43,475 nucleotides of DNA from Flavobacteriales bacterium (GTDB lineage Bacteria > Bacteroidota > Bacteroidia > Flavobacteriales_D > Crocinitomicaceae): assembly GCA_947505255.1 (NCBI GenBank), contig CANNKP010000005.1:1-43475 (forward strand). Direction: 5' to 3'. The position numbers and the translations under genes were made by a program. The notes beneath the pieces were generated by a model, which saw nothing but the letters and a program-made list of their open reading frames with translations, searched no databases and was not told where the DNA came from. Every line of letters starts with the position of its first letter. Position 1 is the stretch's first letter. This document shows, piece by piece, positions 8,583-16,069 of this stretch.

Positions 8583-9296
8583 ATGAAAAATACTTTTTTA
8601 GCATTGTGTCTATTATTTTCATTTATGGTAAGTGCTCAAAAGGAAAAGCCAATGAATTATAGACGCTTCGATGAACGAACGTTGCATTTTGGTTTTATGT
8701 TGGGCTTTAACAAGGCAAATTTCGTTGCATTTCCAGTGATTGATGCATACGAGCAATATGGTTTAAAATCGTTGGTGGCAAAATCACAAGCTGGCGGACA
8801 AGTAGGAATTGTAACATCATTGAAATTGGGAACACCTGTTGTGCGTTTGCGTTTCTTGCCTTCTTTATCATTTCAGGAAAGAGCATTGCAATATACTTTT
8901 GCCAATCCAGATCCTACGAAAAAAGATATTTTTAAGGAGGAACGCGTCAATTCAACGAATCTTGATTTTCCATTAATGTTTCAATTTAGAACGACTCGTT
9001 TAAATAATTTCGCTACCTATTTGTTATGTGGCGGACAATATACCATTGATTTACAATCCCAAGAAAAAGCAACACAAAATTTCATTGACCCTTTTATTAA
9101 AATTAAGAAATTTGACATGTCTGGACAAATAGGAGGTGGAGTGGAGTTTTTCGCCCCGTATTTTAAATTCGGAATTGAATTAAAATATGCGCACAGTTTC
9201 TACAATTCTTTCATTCAAGATTTAACACCTGTTTCAAAGCCAATTGATAAATTATACAATCAAGTTTGGTGGGTTTCTTTTATTTTCGAAGGATAA
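8583..9296 (+). CDS. porT: PorT-family outer-membrane beta-barrel, type IX secretion
   Basis: PorT is required for T9SS protein export and sits in the outer membrane. The start at 8583 gives a clean signal peptide, MKNTFLALCLLFSFMVSAQ; in-frame ATGs at 8532, 8538 and 8562 would put a polar extension in front of it. The mature part has alternating aromatic beta strands (HFGFMLGFNKANF, RLRFLPSLSFQERAL, FGIELKYAHSFYNSF) and ends in aromatic VWWVSFIFEG, as expected for a small barrel. About 238 residues, near the family size. Placement directly after ubiE supports PorT over a generic porin. It matches the T9SS-sorted proteins elsewhere in the window. Confidence 0.85.
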   Translation: MKNTFLALCLLFSFMVSAQKEKPMNYRRFDERTLHFGFMLGFNKANFVAFPVIDAYEQYGLKSLVAKSQAGGQVGIVTSLKLGTPVVRLRFLPSLSFQERALQYTFANPDPTKKDIFKEERVNSTNLDFPLMFQFRTTRLNNFATYLLCGGQYTIDLQSQEKATQNFIDPFIKIKKFDMSGQIGGGVEFFAPYFKFGIELKYAHSFYNSFIQDLTPVSKPIDKLYNQVWWVSFIFEG

Positions 9297-9299
9297 GAG

Positions 9300-10853
9300 A
9301 TGAGTCAAACAATTCAATTTCAAATCCTACCAGAACAAGTGCAGGATTTAGTTTTTCTAAAACACAAAATAAAAGAAGAATTAGCTTTAGAATCAGATGA
9401 TTTTCAGTTTGTCTGGAAAAAAAGAAGTATTGATGCTCGAAAAAGAGTCATTAAAATTAATTGTTCGTTTGAGGTTTATTTGAACGATGAATCAATCGGA
9501 AAAACAGAACCATTTCATCCAACAATTGTTTCAGAGGCACCATCTGTTGCTATAATTGGTGCAGGTCCAGCAGGTTTATTCGCAGCTTTGCATTGTTTGG
9601 AAGTTGGAATAAAGCCCATAGTTTTTGAACGTGGAAAAGACGTTCGTTCGCGCAGACGTGATTTAGCGAAATTGAACAAAGACTCAATTGTCAATCCTGA
9701 ATCCAATTATTGTTTTGGAGAAGGCGGAGCAGGAACTTATTCTGACGGGAAATTATATACTCGTTCTAAAAAGCGGGGAGACGTTGAAAAAGCGTTGAAA
9801 TGGTTCGTTCATTTCGGTGCAGATGACGCTATTTTGGTTGATGCACATCCGCATATTGGAACCAATAAATTACCGCAGATTATCGTTGAAATGCGTGAAA
9901 CGATTTTGAAATACGGAGGAGAAGTGCATTTTGAATCGAAATTAACAGATATTCAAGTTGAGAATCAAGTAATCAAACGTATTGAAATCAATCAGAAAGA
10001 ATGGCTAGATTTTGACAACGTTATTTTGGCTACTGGACATTCTGCACGAGATATTTTTCATTTATTACACCAACGAGGAATTAAAATAGAAGCAAAACCG
10101 TTCGCTTTGGGCGTGCGTGTTGAACATACACAAGATCTAATTGACACGATTCAATACCACGGCAGGTTGAATGATGATTTTATTCCTCCAGCCTCGTATT
10201 CATTGGTAACACAAGTTGATGGAAGAGGCGTTTATTCTTTTTGTATGTGTCCTGGTGGAATTATTGCTCCTTGTGCAACAGATCAAGAGGAAGTGGTAAC
10301 AAACGGCTGGTCACCTTCAAAAAGAAATAATCCGTATTCTAATTCAGGAGTTGTAGTAGGAATTTCTCCAGAAGATTTTCCAGGAAAAGAGAATGATCCA
10401 TTTGTTTGTTTGGATTTTCAGAAAATGATTGAACGAAAATGTTGGGAAGTTGCTGGTGAAACTCAGAAAGTTCCAGCGCAACGTTTATTGGATTTTGTGC
10501 AAAAGAAAAAATCAATTGATTTTCCACGATCGTCTTATATTCCAGGATTAACGAGTGTTGAAATGGATGCTATTTTCCCACCATTTGTTGTCAACCGATT
10601 AAGAAAAGCCTTTATTGATTTTGGTCAAAAGATGAATGGTTACTTGACAAATGATGCCGTTTTACATGCGCCTGAATCCAGAACATCTTCTCCAATTTCA
10701 ATTCCTCGGAATCTAGAAACAATGGAGCATGTTGAAATTCAAGGATTATTTCCTTGTGCTGAAGGAGCAGGTTATGCTGGGGGAATAATTTCTGCCGCTA
10801 TCGATGGACTGAAATGTGTAGATGCGATTTTCAATAAAATAAATAAAGAATAA
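9300..10853 (+). CDS. FAD-dependent dehydrogenase, COG2509 type
   Basis: A 517-residue flavoprotein of the uncharacterised FAD-dependent dehydrogenase group. It has an N-terminal extension of about 80 residues (residue 1-80, FKIKINCSFEVYL-like), then the dinucleotide-binding GAGPAGLFAALHCLE near residue 88, the family motif CFGEGGAGTYSDGKLYTR near residue 138, a second FAD contact VILATGHSARD near 242 and a C-terminal EGAGYAGGIISAAIDG that closes the FAD site. The substrate is unknown in this family. It starts 3 bp after porT and ends immediately before the DUF3089 gene, so the three are probably one transcript. Confidence 0.88.
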   Translation: MSQTIQFQILPEQVQDLVFLKHKIKEELALESDDFQFVWKKRSIDARKRVIKINCSFEVYLNDESIGKTEPFHPTIVSEAPSVAIIGAGPAGLFAALHCLEVGIKPIVFERGKDVRSRRRDLAKLNKDSIVNPESNYCFGEGGAGTYSDGKLYTRSKKRGDVEKALKWFVHFGADDAILVDAHPHIGTNKLPQIIVEMRETILKYGGEVHFESKLTDIQVENQVIKRIEINQKEWLDFDNVILATGHSARDIFHLLHQRGIKIEAKPFALGVRVEHTQDLIDTIQYHGRLNDDFIPPASYSLVTQVDGRGVYSFCMCPGGIIAPCATDQEEVVTNGWSPSKRNNPYSNSGVVVGISPEDFPGKENDPFVCLDFQKMIERKCWEVAGETQKVPAQRLLDFVQKKKSIDFPRSSYIPGLTSVEMDAIFPPFVVNRLRKAFIDFGQKMNGYLTNDAVLHAPESRTSSPISIPRNLETMEHVEIQGLFPCAEGAGYAGGIISAAIDGLKCVDAIFNKINKE

Positions 10854-11852
10854 ATGTTTTTCAGAATCACCTTACTACTTATTACACTTTTACAAGTCAC
10901 CTTTTCAGTTCTTTCGCAACAAGAATCAGTTGATTATTCAAATCCTTCTAATTGGGCTGTCGTTCCAGGGAATTACCCTGAAAAAATGAAAGATTTCTTC
11001 GTTCGAGATCCGTTTGATTCGATTGATGTTTTTTATATCTATCCAACTTTAATTGTTTCCGAAAAAGATACCCGATGGAATGTTCCAATCGATGACAAGG
11101 AGCAACAGGGAAAAATATTGAACTCAGCAGTGCCTTTTCAGGCTTCGGCATGGGCAAGTTCTGGTAGATTGTATGTGCCGTATTACCGTCAGGCGCATTT
11201 ACGCTCTTATTCCAATCTAGATTCTGGCGGGAGGGACGCATTACTTTTTGCATATAATGATGTGAAGGCTGCCTTTGAATATTATTTGGAGCACTATAAC
11301 AAAGGAAGAGGGATTATTTTAGCTGGTCACAGTCAAGGAAGCACGCATCTGGCCTTTATTTTAAGGGATTTTTTTGATGGGAAGCCTTTGCAGAAGCAGT
11401 TAGTTTCGGCTTATTTACCGGGAAACGGTTTCGAGCATGATTTATACAAAACAATTCCATTTATGGTTCATCCAGACGAAATTGGAGGGTATGTTGCTTG
11501 GAATACCTTTAAAAAGAAGTTAGACAAAACGAACTATTCTTGGTGCAAAGGAAAGGTTGTGATAAACCCTGTAACGTGGGATACAACAACAGTTGCACCG
11601 CGAGCAATACACAAAGGATTTTTATTCTCCAATGGTAAAATGTATACACAAAGTTTTACAACCAACCTTGGGGATGGAGTAGTTTGGATTACAGCCCCAC
11701 ATTTTCCTTATCGTTATTTGTCTTTTACAATGGATCATTATCACGTGGGCGATGTAAATTTATTTTGGGAGGATATTCGGCAGAATTCTATTTTAAGAAC
11801 GGAAGTTTTTTTGAAGAAACGGAAGGAAGGGTTTCTTGATGAAGAAAAATAA
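10854..11852 (+). CDS. DUF3089-family alpha/beta hydrolase, exported
   Basis: Putative secreted hydrolase. Signal peptide MFFRITLLLITLLQVTFSVLS, followed by DSIDVFYIYPTL, typical of DUF3089, and the nucleophile elbow GHSQGSTH near residue 156 with Ser as expected nucleophile. A later DHYHVGDVNLFW supplies a plausible catalytic His near the C terminus. The ATG abuts the stop of the flavoprotein gene, so it belongs to the upstream operon. Its TAA stop lies inside TAACTAT, the left arm of the first attC-like site, so the cassette array starts exactly at the end of this gene. Substrate unknown. Confidence 0.8.
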   Translation: MFFRITLLLITLLQVTFSVLSQQESVDYSNPSNWAVVPGNYPEKMKDFFVRDPFDSIDVFYIYPTLIVSEKDTRWNVPIDDKEQQGKILNSAVPFQASAWASSGRLYVPYYRQAHLRSYSNLDSGGRDALLFAYNDVKAAFEYYLEHYNKGRGIILAGHSQGSTHLAFILRDFFDGKPLQKQLVSAYLPGNGFEHDLYKTIPFMVHPDEIGGYVAWNTFKKKLDKTNYSWCKGKVVINPVTWDTTTVAPRAIHKGFLFSNGKMYTQSFTTNLGDGVVWITAPHFPYRYLSFTMDHYHVGDVNLFWEDIRQNSILRTEVFLKKRKEGFLDEEK

Positions 11853-11950
11853 CTATCTTGTAAAGGAATTGGCTAAGCCTCAACTTGATTTTATTCGCCA
11901 TTTATTCACTAGATTTGGGTTAACGGCGAATAAAACGCTAATAGTTAGAG
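11850..11950 (+). repeat. attC-like site 0 (left edge of the array)
   Basis: Outer arms TAACTAT (11850-11856) and ATAGTTA (11941-11947) are perfect complements. Inner arms TTTTATTCGCC (11889-11899) and GGCGAATAAAA (11925-11935) are also perfect, around a 25-nt loop. Total about 100 bp, within the attC size range. The left arm overlaps the stop codon of the hydrolase gene. Confidence 0.65.
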
Positions 11951-11986
11951 TACATCACCCACTCCCGATCAACTCCCGAAATTAAA

Positions 11987-12018
11987 TTTGGATAATAGTA
12001 ACTTATAAGTTACATTTG
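11987..12018 (+). promoter_or_regulatory. higBA promoter with palindromic operator
   Basis: TTTG (11987-11990), a 20-bp spacer and a perfect -7 TACATTTG (12011-12018). A perfect 16-bp palindrome, GTAACTTATAAGTTAC (11998-12013), overlaps the spacer and -7 box, the expected position for autorepression by the HigA antitoxin. The -7 box ends only 4 bp before the toxin ATG, so the transcript may be leaderless. Confidence 0.65.
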
Positions 12019-12022
12019 CAAC

Positions 12023-12370
12023 ATGAATCAAAAAGTCCGCGAAGTTGTTGAATTTGAGAATCACTTTAGTGAATTCCTTAAGAAGCAACCCGTTAAGGTT
12101 CAAAACAAAATATTTAAGATAATTGAAGCCATAGAAACGCTCGAAAGAGTGCCGAGCAATTATCTAAAAATGCTTGTTGGGACGAATGGGCTTTATGAGG
12201 CACGGATTCAATTAGGATCTGATATTTGGAGAGTATTTTGCTTTTTCGATAATGGAAAACTGGTCATTTTATTAAATGGCTTCACTAAGAAGACTCAAAA
12301 GACTCCCAAAAATGAAATTGAAAAGGCATTACAATTGATGCAGAAGTATTATGACGCAAAAAAGAAATGA
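12023..12370 (+). CDS. higB: type II toxin, RelE/HigB family (phage Gp49-like)
   Basis: Probable ribosome-dependent mRNA endonuclease toxin. The 115-residue protein has the HigB/Gp49-like pattern: KKQPVKVQNKIFKIIEAIE helix, VPSNYLKMLVGTNGLYEARIQLGSDIWRVFCFFDNGKLVILLNGFTKKTQKTP with the typical LYE-R...R-FCFFD...LNGF-KK-QKTP core. Such toxins use basic residues of this core (here Arg and Lys of the YEAR, WR and KKTQK segments) against mRNA. The antitoxin gene follows with a short overlap, toxin first, as in higBA. It is the first gene of cassette 1, with its own promoter, which integron-borne toxin-antitoxin units usually have. Confidence 0.88.
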   Translation: MNQKVREVVEFENHFSEFLKKQPVKVQNKIFKIIEAIETLERVPSNYLKMLVGTNGLYEARIQLGSDIWRVFCFFDNGKLVILLNGFTKKTQKTPKNEIEKALQLMQKYYDAKKK

Positions 12371-12662
12371 CATGAGCACTAGAGGATGGAAAGAAATTAA
12401 AGATGATGTATACGGTAAAAAAGGTACTTCTCGTCGGGATGAGTTGGAGCGTGAATTCGAGTCATTTAAAATCGGTTTGCTTCTAAAAAAAGCACGTGAG
12501 GAAAAACACTTGACACAGGAACAACTAGCCGATTTGGTGGATAAGAAAAGAACTTATATTTCTAGAGTTGAAAATGATGGAAGTAACATGACGTTAAAAA
12601 CATTATTTGATATCGTCGAAAAAGGATTGGGAGGGAAAGTAAACATCTCCATCCAAATTTAA
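12351..12662 (+). CDS. higA: antitoxin, XRE-type helix-turn-helix (HigA-like)
   Basis: Neutralises the HigB-like toxin and represses the operon. The 103-residue protein has an N-terminal segment for toxin contact (WKEIKDDVYGKKGTSRRDELEREFESFKIG), then the HTH KAREEKHLTQEQLADLVDKKRTYISRVE at about residues 48-75. A second ATG at 12372, one base past the toxin stop, is an equally good start and would shorten the protein by seven residues. The likely operator is the 16-bp palindrome over the promoter. The stop is 8 bp before the right edge of the cassette. Confidence 0.87.
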   Translation: MTQKRNDMSTRGWKEIKDDVYGKKGTSRRDELEREFESFKIGLLLKKAREEKHLTQEQLADLVDKKRTYISRVENDGSNMTLKTLFDIVEKGLGGKVNISIQI

Positions 12663-12670
12663 ATAAAGAC

Positions 12671-12806
12671 GTACTCTAACACAGGGCAAGCGCAAAAAGC
12701 GAGAATTGCTCTTCGCATGAAAGTTTTTTCGTAATTTTAAAGTTGGTGCTACGAAGGGAGTAAATCTGTTAAATCGCTTTCTTCGCCGGCCCTGAAACCG
12801 TTATGG
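12671..12806 (+). repeat. attC-like site 1
   Basis: Left outer arm GTACTCTAAC (12671-12680), complementary to the left edge of the higBA unit at 11944-11953. Inner stem arms 12682-12701 and 12775-12794 (CAGGGC.../...GCCCTG) pair at 16 of 20 positions. Right arm GTTATGG at 12800-12806. It fills the 314-bp gap between higA and the protease together with an untranslated leader. Confidence 0.65.
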
Positions 12807-12976
12807 GCAAGTTAAACTAACAAAAACCAAGACGGTCTGCTAAAGCGGAAGGGCTGACCGCCCAATGTGACAAAAATATAGTATTATTGAACTTTGTAAG
12901 TGGAGTCCAGAACCCACTCTTAAAAACGGGGCGTATTCTGAAAAGCCATAAGAGTAAAACAACAATAAGAGATCAG

Positions 12977-14209
12977 ATGAAAAAAGCTTCAAATTTTATT
13001 CTAATAATAATTTCCCTTCTGTTTTTTCAAATGCAGAGCATGGGACAAAGTACTCAATGCGGCACGGATTACATTCATAAAAATCGGATGCAAACTGATT
13101 CTGCTTATCGCAAGCAAATCTTTAACCTTGAATCGAATGTTGAGGCCAATAATCAAAATCACGCAAATAATAATTTAAAATCTACGCTATACACTATTCC
13201 CGTTGTAGTTCATGTTATGCATTTAGGCGAGTCTATTGGAACAGGTACTAATATTTCGGAAATTCAAATTCAACAAGCTATTGCAGGACTTAATGACCGA
13301 TTTAGAAATGTAAACGCTTTAGGCGTTGATGTTGAATTGGAATTTTGCCTTGCGAGTATAGATCCAAACGGTAATTCAACCAACGGCATTAATAGGGTCG
13401 ACGGTTCAGGTGTTGCAAATTATTCAGCAAATGGAATAACACCATCGGGTAATCCGTGCAGCGGGGCAATTGAAACTGCGATAAAGGACTTAAGTAGATG
13501 GCCTGTTTCTGACTATTATAATATTTGGGTAGTTAGCGAAATCTGTAATGGTAGTTTTGTTGGATATGCATCGTATCCAGTTGGTGGACTTTATGATGGA
13601 TTAGTTATTGTTTCCACCTCTATGACAAGTAACAGTGGAACATTACCTCATGAAGTTGGTCACGGCTTTTTTCTTTATCATACCTTCAATGGTGATGGTG
13701 GTAATGTTTCTTGTCCGGTAGACACCAATTGTCTTATAGATGGAGATCGTGTATGCGATACGCCACCTCATAAACAAAGCGATTGCGGTACAACTAATCC
13801 TTGTACTTTGGCTGGTGTGTGGGATAACAGCCGGTATAATTATATGGCTTATTGCCCTTTAGTCAACAGATTTACACAAGGGCAGAAAGATAGAATTAGA
13901 GCTACAGCCATTGTTGCGCCCAGAGCAAGTTTACTAACTTCAGTAGGTTGTGGGCCTTTAGGAATTGATGAAAGTAGTAATATGTTTTCTGTTTTTCCTA
14001 ATCCAGCTCAAAGTGTAATCAATATAAAATCAAATATAAATCTAATAGGCTCATTTTATGTGATTTATAATAATATAGGTCAAACAATAATTAAAGGAAA
14101 AATAACTTCTGAGGACACAACCATTGAATTAGGTAATTTATCGGTAGGTATTTATTTGTTTAGTGTGGGAGAGAATTTGAAACAGACATTTAAAGTAATT
14201 AAAGAATAA
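12977..14209 (+). CDS. secreted metalloprotease, M43 (pappalysin)-like, with T9SS type A sorting domain
   Basis: Exported zinc protease. Start set at 12977, giving the signal peptide MKKASNFILIIISLLFFQMQS; a longer frame from 12887 would add 30 polar residues. Mature part: TIPVVVHVMHLGESIGTG, typical of the M43 family, the zinc motif HEVGHGFFLYHTF, and a Met-turn region YNYMAYCP. Cysteines around CPVDTNC and CGTTNPC suggest disulfides. The C terminus (VFPNPAQSVINIKS ... GIYLFSVG) is a T9SS type A sorting domain. Oddity: the glycine of HExxHxxGxxH is replaced (H-G-F-F-L-Y-H), so activity is not certain. Second cassette of the array. Confidence 0.85.
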   Translation: MKKASNFILIIISLLFFQMQSMGQSTQCGTDYIHKNRMQTDSAYRKQIFNLESNVEANNQNHANNNLKSTLYTIPVVVHVMHLGESIGTGTNISEIQIQQAIAGLNDRFRNVNALGVDVELEFCLASIDPNGNSTNGINRVDGSGVANYSANGITPSGNPCSGAIETAIKDLSRWPVSDYYNIWVVSEICNGSFVGYASYPVGGLYDGLVIVSTSMTSNSGTLPHEVGHGFFLYHTFNGDGGNVSCPVDTNCLIDGDRVCDTPPHKQSDCGTTNPCTLAGVWDNSRYNYMAYCPLVNRFTQGQKDRIRATAIVAPRASLLTSVGCGPLGIDESSNMFSVFPNPAQSVINIKSNINLIGSFYVIYNNIGQTIIKGKITSEDTTIELGNLSVGIYLFSVGENLKQTFKVIKE

Positions 14210-14215
14210 AACCAA

Positions 14216-14349
14216 CCCATAACAGCACCTACAAGAAATTGGCGGCAATGTGCTCCGCAGACAGCTTTGTGGTTAATCAAACATTGGTTCTCCGCATCAA
14301 TATTCGTGGTAAAAAGCGCCAACTTCTTATAGCCTAAAACCTTTAGTAG
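14216..14349 (+). repeat. attC-like site 2
   Basis: Left arm CCCATAAC (14216-14223), complement of the left edge of the protease unit. Inner arms CTACAAGAAATTGGCG (14229-14244) and CGCCAACTTCTTATAG (14317-14332) pair at 14 of 16 positions. The right arm is weak: TTTAGTAG (14342-14349) instead of the GTTAGCAG predicted from the 3' edge of the mazEF unit. The left half is nearly identical to site 4. Confidence 0.58.
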
Positions 14350-14375
14350 AAACTACCCATAACCTGTAACCAAAC

Positions 14376-14406
14376 TTTGTAAATTGAATTATTTGTAATA
14401 ACTTTG
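14376..14406 (+). promoter_or_regulatory. mazEF promoter
   Basis: TTTG (14376-14379), exactly 19 bp, then TAACTTTG (14399-14406): a perfect Bacteroidota promoter. ACTTTGTAA occurs twice (14375-14383 and 14401-14409), one copy on each box, a plausible antitoxin-binding arrangement. Confidence 0.72.
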
Positions 14407-14427
14407 TAATTACACAAAAAATAAGTC

Positions 14428-14673
14428 ATGGAAGTTTCAATTATTAAAATAGGTAATTCGAAAGGTTTTCGTTTAACCAAAACAATTCTGGAGAGGTATA
14501 ACATCACTGACAAAATTGAATTGATATTTGAAAAAGGACAAATCATTTTGCGCCCTATTTCCGAACCACGAAAAGGCTGGGATAAAGCATTCCAAAAGAT
14601 GCATGAAAATGGTGATGACCAACTTCTTATGAATGATGTTTTTGAAGATGAAAACTTTGACGAATGGAAGTAA
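14428..14673 (+). CDS. mazE: antitoxin, AbrB/MazE-type DNA-binding protein
   Basis: Neutralises the following PemK/MazF-like toxin and probably represses the pair. The 81-residue protein begins with the swapped-hairpin beta-barrel MEVSIIKIGNSKGFRLTKTILERY and IELIFEKGQIILRPI, the usual AbrB/MazE fold, followed by an acidic tail (ENGDDQLLMNDVFEDENFDEW) expected to wrap the toxin. Its end overlaps the toxin start by 10 nt. It is the first gene of cassette 3 and has its own promoter. Confidence 0.86.
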   Translation: MEVSIIKIGNSKGFRLTKTILERYNITDKIELIFEKGQIILRPISEPRKGWDKAFQKMHENGDDQLLMNDVFEDENFDEWK

Positions 14674-14987
14674 AACAATATCAAATAGTTTTGGTTAATC
14701 TTGACCCAACTTTGGGTAGTGAGATCCAAAAAACTCGACCTTGTGTTATTGTTTCACCAAATGAAATCAATGACAATCTGCGAACGGTTGTGATCGCACC
14801 CATGACTTCTGCAAGTAGAAAATATCCAACCAGAGTAAAAGTTAAGCACAACAGTCAAGAAGGTTGGGTTGTAATTGATCAAATAAGAACAATCGACAAA
14901 ATTCGTATTATAAAAAAGTTTGGTTCGCTTACAGAAAAGGAAATACTCGAATGTAAACGTGTGATCCGAGAAACATTCATTGACTAA
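14664..14987 (+). CDS. mazF: type II toxin, PemK/MazF-family endoribonuclease
   Basis: Probable sequence-specific mRNA interferase. The 107-residue protein has the family landmarks in order: YQIVLVNLDPTLGSEIQKTRPCVIVSP (GSEIxKTRPxVIVS), TVVIAPMTSASRKYPTRV, and GWVVIDQIRTIDKIRI with the conserved DQIRTID. The Arg of KTRP and the Thr of APMTS are the expected catalytic positions. It starts 10 nt inside the antitoxin gene. The stop is 12 bp before the left arm of the next attC-like site. Confidence 0.9.
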   Translation: MEVKQYQIVLVNLDPTLGSEIQKTRPCVIVSPNEINDNLRTVVIAPMTSASRKYPTRVKVKHNSQEGWVVIDQIRTIDKIRIIKKFGSLTEKEILECKRVIRETFID

Positions 14988-14999
14988 AGGGCATCTGAT

Positions 15000-15145
15000 C
15001 TGCTAACACACGTCTAGCAAAAGAGCCGAAATTTTGGTAAAGAAAAACGATCCGATAGCTATCGGGATGAAAACAAAAAGATCTTGGATCGCAAATAATA
15101 TTAATTTAAAAATCGGCTTCTTCGCTAGGCTCGGAAACGTTAGCG
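15000..15145 (+). repeat. attC-like site 3, containing a 14-bp perfect palindrome
   Basis: Outer arms CTGCTAAC (15000-15007) and GTTAGCG (15139-15145). Inner arms at 15012-15029 (GTCTAGC...GCCGA) and 15113-15130 (TCGGC...GCTAGGC) pair at 14 of 18 positions. The loop holds a perfect palindrome, CCGATAGCTATCGG (15052-15065), which could be an independent repeat inserted in the variable loop. About 146 bp in total, long for attC but within the known range. Confidence 0.65.
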
Positions 15146-15167
15146 ATTTTTTTAGAAAAACGTCACG

Positions 15168-15503
15168 ATGAACTACAACGACAAAAAATTCAGACCAATT
15201 AGCAATACTGAAAACGGAGAAACTTCAAACGAAACTCTTTTCCATTACAAGCAAATCGGAAATATTCTTACCTCTGAATATTCAGGGGGAAAGATTAAAT
15301 ATGGACATTTAATTGGTTTGGTCGACCATTTAGGAAATATAGAAATGCGTTATCACCAAGTAAATGACAAAAACGAATTGATGACGGGAAATTGTATTTC
15401 TAAGCCAAAAATTCTTGAAAATGGAAAAATTCGTCTACACGAAAATTGGGAATGGACCTCGGGAGATAAGTCAAAAGGAACATCAATAATTGAAGAACAA
15501 TAA
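15168..15503 (+). CDS. small protein of the family commonly labelled 'N-acetylglutamate synthase'; function unknown
   Basis: A 111-residue protein resembling a family widespread in Bacteroidota databases under the name N-acetylglutamate synthase. Seen: FRPISNTENGETSNETLFHYKQ at the start, IGLVDHLGNIEMRYHQ, then ICHS-like NCISKPKILENGKIRLHENWEWTSGD at the end, which looks like a repetitive antiparallel beta sheet. There is no GNAT acetyl-CoA-binding motif and no kinase domain, so the database name is probably wrong. It starts 22 bp after the right arm of attC-like site 3, with no recognisable promoter of its own. It is followed at 11 bp by the OsmC gene in the same cassette. Confidence 0.72.
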   Translation: MNYNDKKFRPISNTENGETSNETLFHYKQIGNILTSEYSGGKIKYGHLIGLVDHLGNIEMRYHQVNDKNELMTGNCISKPKILENGKIRLHENWEWTSGDKSKGTSIIEEQ

Positions 15504-15514
15504 ACTAAATTACA

Positions 15515-15985
15515 ATGGCACACGAACACAACTACAAACTAACTGCGCTATGGACCGGGAATAAAAGTGATGGAACTAAAAATGTGCGAACTTATGACCG
15601 CAGCCACACAGTTTCTATTGAAGGGAAACCTGAATTATTCCTTACAACAGATAACCCTGCTGTTGGAGACAAATCAAAATTGAACCCCGAAGATTTATTG
15701 GTTACAGCTATTTCATCCTGCCATATGCTTTCTTATTTGTATGTATGTTCATTGGAAGGAATTGTAATTACGGCTTATATTGACAATGCCATAGGCATTA
15801 TGATTGAAAATACAAGTGGTGGCGGAAATTTCAAAGAAGTAACTTTGAATCCAATATTTTATGTTGCAGATGAAAATATGGTAGAAAAAGCTATCGAATT
15901 GCACCACAAAGCTCACGAAATATGTTACATAGCCAATTCTGTGAATTTTGAAGTAAAGTGCAATCCAACCTGCAAAGTAGACTAA
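15515..15985 (+). CDS. OsmC/Ohr-family peroxidase-like protein
   Basis: Expected to reduce organic or fatty-acid hydroperoxides with a thiol pair. The 156-residue protein has the OsmC layout: N-terminal TALWTGN strand, DNPAVGDKSKLNPEDLLVTAISSCHMLSYL with the first Cys, and HHKAHEICYIANSV with the second Cys, so both redox cysteines are present. Length fits the family. The two-gene cassette (with the mislabelled small protein) lies between attC-like site 3 and the broken site 4. Cassette genes for stress resistance are common, but the substrate here is unknown. Confidence 0.9.
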   Translation: MAHEHNYKLTALWTGNKSDGTKNVRTYDRSHTVSIEGKPELFLTTDNPAVGDKSKLNPEDLLVTAISSCHMLSYLYVCSLEGIVITAYIDNAIGIMIENTSGGGNFKEVTLNPIFYVADENMVEKAIELHHKAHEICYIANSVNFEVKCNPTCKVD

Positions 15986-16069
15986 ATAACATATGAAAAT
16001 TTGCATCCCACAGACAAAACTAATCAAGGGGAATATTTCGGCAAATATTGAAGCGCAAAGAAAAACAAC

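Noticed and set aside
14343..14729. 128-codon minus-strand frame over mazE/mazF
   Set aside because: Fully antisense to the convincing antitoxin and toxin genes, whose promoter and motifs are clear.
15000..15145. Reading attC-like site 3 as an intrinsic terminator of mazEF
   Set aside because: The inner arms are about 85 bp apart, mismatched and lack a T run; the arm sequences instead match the edges of the cassettes.
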